Below are positions 7,040 through 11,881 of a stretch of 11,881 nt of DNA, in pieces. The stretch is from Flavobacteriales bacterium UBA5933 (GTDB lineage Bacteria; Bacteroidota; Bacteroidia; Flavobacteriales; Weeksellaceae), in the NCBI GenBank assembly GCA_002430925.1, contig DJDD01000113.1, forward strand, positions 1 to 11,881, in the 5' to 3' direction. Positions within the stretch are counted from its first letter, which is position 1; every line of letters begins with the position of its first letter. Below the pieces are notes generated by a model. The model was not told the origin of the DNA and made no database searches. It saw only the letters and a list, made by a program, of their open reading frames with translations. Made by a program: the position numbers and the translations under genes.

Positions 7040-8152
7040 TTAATTTTTTATATCCATAATATCTCGTAAAACATTTCCGAAGATATTAAAACCAAGTACT
7101 AATAGCATAATAGCTAATCCTGGTAAAATTGCCAGATGCTGTTTACCTAATATGATATGGTTGTAATGTTCTTTTATAATATTTCCCCACGATGGAGTAG
7201 GAGGTTGAGCTCCGATACCAAGGAAACTTAATCCACTTTCTATTAATATTGCTGAAGCAAAATTGGCAGCAGATATTACGATGATAGGAGCAACAACATT
7301 GGGTAATATTTGATTGAAGATAATTCTGCGGTCAGAAAAACCAAGAGCTTTTGCCGCTTCGACAAATTCTTTTTCTCGGTAAGATAAAAATTGGCCACGA
7401 ACTACTCTGGCAACTTCTACCCACATTGTAAGACCAACTGCAATAAAAATTTGCCAAAATCCTTTTCCAATACCTAATGTAATTGCAATAACTAATAATA
7501 ATGTTGGAATAGACCATACGACATTAATTATCCACATGATGAAATTGTCTGTTTTTCCTTTGTAATAACCTGCTAAAGCACCTAAGGTAACACCAACAAG
7601 TAATGAAATGAAAACAGCAATAAAACCAATTAAAAAAGAAATTCTAGTTCCAATAATCAATCGAGAATAGAAATCTCTACCATAGGAATCTGTACCTAAA
7701 AGGTATGTTTTAGTAAATATAAATTTCTTTTCAATTTCATCTTTCTTTATTCCGTATTTAGTCCAACTAGAAGAGTTTATTTTAATAGGTTCTCCACTAA
7801 TTCCATCTCCCAAATATGGTGTGTAGATGATAAAATCACCTTCAGTTTTGTAGGATGAAATACTAATTTGTTCTGAATCGATTTTTTTTCCGAATAAGTA
7901 ATCAGAAAAATTAAATTTATCAGAATAGTTTGGTAATGGAATCTCGATAGTAAGTTGTTTGTAACCTATCGGGGCATAAGCTATTGTTAAATCTTGTCTG
8001 TTTGCATCTTCTGTTTTATCTGTTGCAAAAAAATAAGAAAAAATAGATATGACAGCAGCTAATACTATTACACTAAAAGAAAGAACACCAAGGGTGTTCT
8101 TTCTTAATTTTTTAAATATAATATGATAAAATGAACCGTTATCTTGTTTCAT
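7040..8152 (-). CDS. ABC transporter permease, OppC/DppC type
   Basis: This is an inner-membrane permease subunit of a peptide/nickel-type ABC importer. TM1 lies at about 21-43. About 105 residues of hydrophilic, presumably periplasmic sequence (45-150) follow, and then LLGTDSYGRDFYSR (151-164), the usual entry to the core domain. About five further membrane segments follow. The EAA loop EAAKALGFSDRRIIFNQ (265-281), which docks on the ATPase, is intact, as is GLSFLGIGAQPPTPSWG (307-323). At 370 aa it is some 70 aa longer than typical DppC proteins, because of the TM1-core insert. No OppB, ATPase or binding protein is in the window, so partners must lie elsewhere. Its ATG overlaps the stop of the upstream protease gene by 1 nt (TAATG), which points to translational coupling. 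The substrate is unknown; oligopeptides are the family default. Confidence 0.9.
   Translation of the reverse strand: MKQDNGSFYHIIFKKLRKNTLGVLSFSVIVLAAVISIFSYFFATDKTEDANRQDLTIAYAPIGYKQLTIEIPLPNYSDKFNFSDYLFGKKIDSEQISISSYKTEGDFIIYTPYLGDGISGEPIKINSSSWTKYGIKKDEIEKKFIFTKTYLLGTDSYGRDFYSRLIIGTRISFLIGFIAVFISLLVGVTLGALAGYYKGKTDNFIMWIINVVWSIPTLLLVIAITLGIGKGFWQIFIAVGLTMWVEVARVVRGQFLSYREKEFVEAAKALGFSDRRIIFNQILPNVVAPIIVISAANFASAILIESGLSFLGIGAQPPTPSWGNIIKEHYNHIILGKQHLAILPGLAIMLLVLGFNIFGNVLRDIMDIKN
8077..8105. other. Perfect 13-bp hairpin inside the permease 5' coding region
   Basis: AAGAAAGAACACC (8077-8089), loop AAG, and GGTGTTCTTTCTT (8093-8105) form a perfect stem over permease codons 16-25, about 48-76 nt after its start codon. 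On the plus strand it is followed by AATTTTTT, and on the minus strand by TTTTAG, so it resembles a terminator in either direction. It may damp permease expression relative to the protease, or it may be accidental. Confidence 0.5.
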
Positions 8153-10290
8153 TATTTTATATCTCTTAAAACATTTACAGCTTCATTTAAATAAAAATCT
8201 TTTTGTAATCCTTTTAACCAATTGTCTCTTTTTGCTTTTAGAACAGTATCGTTTTTAGTTGCATTAAGATCATTTTGATTCATAGAGAATTTCAAACTGT
8301 TTTTGTATTTGCTGATAGCATCAAATTTTTTGATTTTATCTTCTCTTGTTTTACGGTAAGCTTTATAATCTTCTAAATTTAAAGGAATTTCTTTTGTGTC
8401 CTCTAAAGATTTAATATATTTAAAACTTTCATCCATTAATTTAAGTTGAGCATTATTTTGTAAACGAGCTTTGCTATTTGCTTTAATTTTACTTAAATCA
8501 AATGCGTTAGGCCATTTAGCAATAACTAATGGTTTAATTTGATCCCAATTTAATGCTTGTGGACGAGAACCTTCATTAATATCTTCGTATGTATATTGGT
8601 CTACCATAGAAATATCAGACTGAACACCTTTTAATTGAGTAGATCCTCCGTTTACACGATAGAATTTTTGGATTGTTAATTTAATTGCTCCATATTCATC
8701 ACTTCCTGTTTGTCTATCTAAAGGTAAAATTGTTTGTACAGTACCTTTACCAAATGTTTGAGGAGAACCAACGATTACGGCACGACCATAATCTTGCATT
8801 GCAGCAGCAAAAATTTCTGAAGCAGAAGCAGAAAGTTCATTTACCATAACAACCATAGGTCCATCATAAGCTAAATCAGTATCTTTGTCTTCGTGTATTT
8901 TTAACATTCCGTCACTACGTCTTACTTGAACTACAGGACCTTTGTCAATAAATAATCCAGAAATTTTAATAACTTCTTCTAATGATCCACCACCATTGTT
9001 ACGAACATCAAACACAAGTCCCTTAATATTTTCTTTCTTTAAGACTTCTATTTCTTTTTTAATATCTTCAGAAGGATATCTTCCTTCATCTTTACCCATA
9101 GGTGTGTAGAATTCTGGTAAATAAATAATACCATATTTATTTCCTTTATCATCTGTAATGACAGATGAACGAGCAAAAACTTCTTCAGATTCTATTACTG
9201 CACGAATCAAAGAAATAGTTTGTTGAGATCCATCTTTTTTCTGAACAGTTAAAACAACCTCAGTTCCTTTTTTTCCACGAATTAAACGGATAGCATCACT
9301 CAATATCATTCCTACGATATTTTTAGCTTCTCCATTCTTTCCTTGTGCAACTTTTATAATTTTGTCACCAACTTCTAATTTACCATCTTTCCAAGCAGGT
9401 CCTCCAATTACTAATTCTGCAATTGTAGGATAACCTTTTTTATCTTGTAATTTAGCACCAATACCTTCCATTTGTCCAGAGATTTCGAAATCAAAATCTT
9501 CTTTACTTGTAGGAGAAAAATAAGAAGTATGAGGATCATATTGTTCTGTAAAAGAATTCATGTAAATAGAAAAATAACTTTCTCTTTTTGTTTGTTTAAT
9601 TCTTCTGAAATAATCAGAAATTAAATCTTTTACTTCCTCACGAGCAATTTTTTCTACTTCAGGGAAAGGAGTATCTTTAGTAATTTTCTTTTTGTCTTTA
9701 TCTTCTAAAGGATCTTTTAATTCACTTTTATTAAGTGTATCTTTTTTCTCACCTTTTACTTCATCTTGCATAGAAACAATTTCTAATAAAACATTATATT
9801 TCAAATATTTTCTCCATAACTGTTCTGCATCAGCTTTACTAGTAGCATATTTAGAAGTTTTATAATCAATGTTTAAATTTTCTTTTTTATTAAAATCAAA
9901 CGGTTTTGATAAAGCTTCCATTGCATATTTTTCAGCTTCATTGATTCTTTTGTAAACTGTATCTACAGTAGAATTATAAAACTTTAAATCTTCATTTTTA
10001 TAAAAATTACCTAGATTGTGGTAATCTTTTTTAAACAAATTATAATCAGATTGTAATAAAAAGCGTTTGCTAGGATCTATGTATTCTATATATCTATTGA
10101 ATACTTCCTCAGAAAATTTATCATCTATTACAGCAGGTTTATAATGTAAATAGGTTAATGTATTTCGTGTATTTTTAACGATTAATTTTTCTTTATCATC
10201 ATTGCCATCTAACATTGGTTTACAAAAGCAAAATGCTAGTAAACTCATAGACAAAAAAGATAATAAAACATACGTTTTTTTTATTAACAT
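8152..10290 (-). CDS. prc: Tail-specific (C-terminal processing) protease, S41 family
   Basis: This is a periplasmic serine protease that recognises C-terminal tails; in enteric bacteria Prc/Tsp trims penicillin-binding proteins and degrades murein hydrolases. At 712 aa it has the long Prc architecture. The order is an N-terminal signal or anchor (1-23), an N-terminal helical domain (about 35-250, with a Lys/Asp-rich linker at 178-207), a PDZ domain (about 268-362), the S41 core (about 380-565), and a C-terminal Prc-type domain (about 575-712). The catalytic stretch is SASASEIFAAAMQDYGR (487-503), with Ser489 the likely nucleophile, and TFGKGTVQ (512-519) holds Lys515 of the Ser-Lys dyad. Cys21 and Cys23 end the hydrophobic segment, but the flanking residues are a poor lipobox. 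The permease gene is overlapped and co-transcribed downstream. surE diverges upstream. Confidence 0.94.
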   Translation of the reverse strand: MLIKKTYVLLSFLSMSLLAFCFCKPMLDGNDDKEKLIVKNTRNTLTYLHYKPAVIDDKFSEEVFNRYIEYIDPSKRFLLQSDYNLFKKDYHNLGNFYKNEDLKFYNSTVDTVYKRINEAEKYAMEALSKPFDFNKKENLNIDYKTSKYATSKADAEQLWRKYLKYNVLLEIVSMQDEVKGEKKDTLNKSELKDPLEDKDKKKITKDTPFPEVEKIAREEVKDLISDYFRRIKQTKRESYFSIYMNSFTEQYDPHTSYFSPTSKEDFDFEISGQMEGIGAKLQDKKGYPTIAELVIGGPAWKDGKLEVGDKIIKVAQGKNGEAKNIVGMILSDAIRLIRGKKGTEVVLTVQKKDGSQQTISLIRAVIESEEVFARSSVITDDKGNKYGIIYLPEFYTPMGKDEGRYPSEDIKKEIEVLKKENIKGLVFDVRNNGGGSLEEVIKISGLFIDKGPVVQVRRSDGMLKIHEDKDTDLAYDGPMVVMVNELSASASEIFAAAMQDYGRAVIVGSPQTFGKGTVQTILPLDRQTGSDEYGAIKLTIQKFYRVNGGSTQLKGVQSDISMVDQYTYEDINEGSRPQALNWDQIKPLVIAKWPNAFDLSKIKANSKARLQNNAQLKLMDESFKYIKSLEDTKEIPLNLEDYKAYRKTREDKIKKFDAISKYKNSLKFSMNQNDLNATKNDTVLKAKRDNWLKGLQKDFYLNEAVNVLRDIK

Positions 10291-10333
10291 ACTGGATTGT
10301 ATTATTTATTAAATTAATAATTTAAGTTTCCCT

Positions 10334-10341
10334 CAAATATA
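10334..10341 (-). promoter_or_regulatory. -7 element of the prc-permease operon promoter
   Basis: TATATTTG on the minus strand, 43 nt before the prc ATG, is a perfect TAnnTTTG. There is no TTG at the expected -33 spacing. It is set back to back with the surE -7 element 30 bp away. Confidence 0.5.
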
Positions 10342-10367
10342 AAACAAAAAAGAAATTAGAAGGAGTT

Positions 10368-10385
10368 TTTTTACATTTGTAAAAA
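10368..10385. promoter_or_regulatory. surE -7 element (TACATTTG, 10372-10379) within an 18-bp palindrome
   Basis: TACATTTG on the plus strand, 31 nt before the surE ATG, fits TAnnTTTG. It is embedded in TTTTTACA-TT-TGTAAAAA (10368-10385), a perfect 8-bp inverted repeat with a 2-nt spacer, which could be an operator. No -33 TTG is evident. The sequence match is seen; regulation is inference. Confidence 0.45.
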
Positions 10386-10410
10386 CGAATAATAAAAGTA
10401 AGAATAAAAT

Positions 10411-11175
10411 ATGGAAAGACCGCTAATTTTAGTAACAAATGATGATGGAGTCACTGCTCCAGGAATTAGAGCTTTAATAGATATAGCAAAAGAATTTGGA
10501 GATGTTTATGTGGTTGCACCAGATAGTCCACAAAGTGGAATGGGACATGCAGTAACAATAAATTCAACCTTATTTTGTGATGAAATTGAAGTAAATGAAG
10601 GTATTAAAGAATATGCTTGTTCTGGAACACCGGTGGATTGTGTAAAATTAGCTGTTTCACAAATTTTACCACGTAAACCAGATTTATGTATTTCGGGCAT
10701 TAACCATGGTTCTAACTCTTCTGTAAATGTAATTTATTCTGGAACTATGTCTGCTGCTGTAGAAGCAGGTATAGAAGGTATTCCTGCAATAGGTTTTTCT
10801 CTTTCGGATTTTTCTTATAATGCCAATTTTAAGGCTGCAGAAAAATTTATAAAAATTATTATTGCACAAGTTTTAGAAAATAAATTACCAAAAGGTGTTG
10901 TATTAAATGTAAATATTCCAAAACTTGAGGAAGATCAAATTAAAGGAATAAAAGTTTGTAGACAAGCTGATGCAAAATGGGAAGAAAAATTCGATAAGCG
11001 AGAAGATCCTCGTGGTAGAACATACTATTGGATGAGTGGAGAATTTAAAAACCTTGATAAAGGTGATGATACAGACGAAAAAGCTTTAGAAGAAGGTTAT
11101 ATATCTGTTGTTCCTGTTCGTTATGATTTAACAGCTCATCATTTCATTGGAGATTTAAAAAATTGGAACTTCTAA
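10411..11175 (+). CDS. surE: 5'/3'-nucleotidase SurE
   Basis: This is a metal-dependent nucleoside-monophosphate phosphatase of the cytoplasm, linked to stationary-phase survival. At 254 aa it is the usual length. The N-terminal Rossmann-like domain opens with LVTNDDGVTAPGI (7-19), which supplies metal ligands Asp11 and Asp12. PDSPQSGMGHAVT (37-49) gives Ser42, and SGINHGSN (95-102) gives Asn98. The YSGTMSAA block (109-116) is also conserved. All four expected ligands are present, so the enzyme should be active. The start at ATG 10411 puts the NDDG motif at the normal distance from the N terminus. It diverges from prc across a 120-bp intergenic region and converges on the cupin gene across a shared terminator. 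Confidence 0.96.
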   Translation: MERPLILVTNDDGVTAPGIRALIDIAKEFGDVYVVAPDSPQSGMGHAVTINSTLFCDEIEVNEGIKEYACSGTPVDCVKLAVSQILPRKPDLCISGINHGSNSSVNVIYSGTMSAAVEAGIEGIPAIGFSLSDFSYNANFKAAEKFIKIIIAQVLENKLPKGVVLNVNIPKLEEDQIKGIKVCRQADAKWEEKFDKREDPRGRTYYWMSGEFKNLDKGDDTDEKALEEGYISVVPVRYDLTAHHFIGDLKNWNF

Positions 11176-11189
11176 TTTTATAAACAAAT

Positions 11190-11216
11190 AAGTGTCATTA
11201 ATTAATAATGACACTT
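11190..11216. terminator. Shared convergent terminator of surE and the cupin gene
   Basis: An 11-bp perfect stem, AAGTGTCATTA (11190-11200) and TAATGACACTT (11206-11216), encloses loop ATTAA. GTTTTA follows on the plus strand and a shorter T-rich tail on the minus strand. It fills the 44-bp gap between the two convergent stops. Confidence 0.8.
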
Positions 11217-11219
11217 GTT

Positions 11220-11687
11220 TTATGATTCACTTTTTATATAGCTATTGTATTCTTCTTCACTTACTGGTTGAAACCACTTCGACGGATGTTCTTCATGATT
11301 AATACTTATTGCAATATGTGTCATTCCACAGTCAATACTTCCTCCGTGCCAATGTTTCACATTTTTATCAATATTGATTACATCTCCTTTTCTGATAATT
11401 TCGACAGGTTTTCCTTCAATCTGATGGTATCCTATACCTTCAGTAACCAATAATGTTTGCCCACCAGGGTGTGAGTGCCAATTGGTTCTACTTTTTGGTT
11501 CAAAAGTAACATTACTTGTTTGTGTTCCAATTTTTCCTAAAATAGCTTGGTGTACTGTTCCTACGAATTTATCATTACTTACTTTATTACCTTTATCAAA
11601 AACTAAATCATCTCTCTTACTTTCATTTTTTTCACAAGAGAATAAAACAAATTGTGTTCCTAATAATAAATATAATAGATGTTTCAT
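11220..11687 (-). CDS. Cupin-domain lipoprotein, manganese-cupin type
   Basis: This is a small secreted single-domain cupin of 155 aa. The signal peptide ends in LFSC, with Cys18 as lipid anchor, followed by a charged stretch. The cupin core (about 55-130) shows NWHSHPGGQTLLVTEG (69-84), then KGDVINI (100-106) and KHWHGG (111-116). The inferred metal ligands are His71, His73, Gln77 and His112. The spacing and the WHSHPGGQ/HWHG context resemble the manganese cupins that include the Granulicella hydroxynitrile lyase, and cupins fused or linked to carboxymuconolactone-decarboxylase proteins. That resemblance does not fix the reaction. The lipoprotein signal is the odd part, since related cupins are mostly cytoplasmic. 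It stands alone between surE and a structured repeat. No TAnnTTTG is seen upstream. Confidence 0.87.
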   Translation of the reverse strand: MKHLLYLLLGTQFVLFSCEKNESKRDDLVFDKGNKVSNDKFVGTVHQAILGKIGTQTSNVTFEPKSRTNWHSHPGGQTLLVTEGIGYHQIEGKPVEIIRKGDVINIDKNVKHWHGGSIDCGMTHIAISINHEEHPSKWFQPVSEEEYNSYIKSES

Positions 11688-11709
11688 AAACGTGATTTTA
11701 ATTGTTTGA

Positions 11710-11741
11710 TATCTACTAAAGTAATAATAATGTGGTAGATA
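11710..11741. promoter_or_regulatory. Possible operator upstream of the cupin gene
   Basis: TATCTAC (11710-11716) and GTAGATA (11735-11741) form a 7-bp inverted repeat with an 18-nt AT-rich spacer, 23-54 bp upstream of the cupin ATG. The position suits a regulator site or a leader hairpin, but chance is a fair alternative. Confidence 0.2.
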
Positions 11742-11769
11742 GTTTGTATTATACTTAATTTATTATTTT

Positions 11770-11881
11770 GGGCAATCCCTTTGGGTCGGCTTTTACGCTA
11801 TATCTTTTTAGATTTGGTCATTTTCGACTTGATTATTGAACGAAGTCGAAATACAATCACCAAATCTAAAAAGGATGCCGC
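11770..11881 (+). repeat. Structured intergenic repeat, copy 2 (GGGCAATC family), cut by window end
   Basis: It begins GGGCAATC at 11770 and carries a small hairpin CCC-TTT-GGG (11777-11785). A perfect 15-bp stem, CTTTTTAGATTTGGT (11804-11818) with ACCAAATCTAAAAAG (11859-11873), encloses a 40-nt loop that itself holds a 9-bp hairpin TTTCGACTT (11822-11830) / AAGTCGAAA (11843-11851). The left 32 bases before ATCTTTTTAGATT have the same length as in copy 1 at 6913-7022. By comparison with copy 1, roughly 16 bases of the right end lie beyond the window. It has no coding content. Confidence 0.75.

Noticed and set aside
10506..10869. Two minus-strand open frames inside surE
   Set aside because: They are antisense shadows of surE, whose active-site motifs are intact.
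11268..11709. Two plus-strand open frames opposite the cupin gene
   Set aside because: They are antisense to a gene with clear cupin motifs and a lipoprotein signal; one runs past the gene start only by chance.

Overview
The window is chromosomal DNA from a bacterium of the phylum Bacteroidota, most probably family Flavobacteriaceae. The evidence is strong AT richness, several TAnnTTTG-type -7 promoter elements, a lipoprotein TamL instead of a signal-peptide TamA, a Bacteroidota-style long tail-specific protease, and AccD without its zinc cysteines. I cannot fix the genus. All nine protein genes look intact. I see no phage, IS, CRISPR or rRNA, so this is mostly ordinary core genome with short non-coding elements between genes.

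Left part (1-4769, all minus strand): read in the direction of transcription, the order is tamL (outer-membrane assembly lipoprotein), fbaA (class II fructose-bisphosphate aldolase), accD (acetyl-CoA carboxylase beta subunit), then a tRNA-Gly(GCC) with its own promoter. Between accD and the tRNA is a perfect 16-bp inverted repeat. Each arm carries a -7 element, so one promoter fires into the tRNA and its mirror image fires antisense into accD.

Middle (4775-6884, plus strand): a SpoU/TrmH-family RNA 2'-O-methyltransferase starts 5 bp from the tamL start, head to head. A lipoprotein serine hydrolase of the beta-lactamase/penicillin-binding fold follows, ending in a strong terminator.

Right part (6885-11881): a tail-specific protease gene (prc-like) and an Opp/Dpp-type ABC permease form a minus-strand operon with a 1-nt stop/start overlap. 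Divergent from them is surE. surE converges, across a shared hairpin terminator, on a small cupin lipoprotein gene whose metal ligands resemble those of manganese cupins of the hydroxynitrile-lyase type.

The least explained content is a pair of related, structured intergenic repeats: a 110-bp copy at 6913-7022 (minus orientation) and a copy of at least 112 bp at 11770-11881 (plus orientation, cut by the window end). Both start GGGCAATC, carry a small hairpin that shows a compensatory base change between the copies, and contain a long stem built on CTTTTTAGATT / AATCTAAAAAG. They look like members of one dispersed palindromic family (REP-like or RNA-forming), and they are my main candidate for something undescribed.
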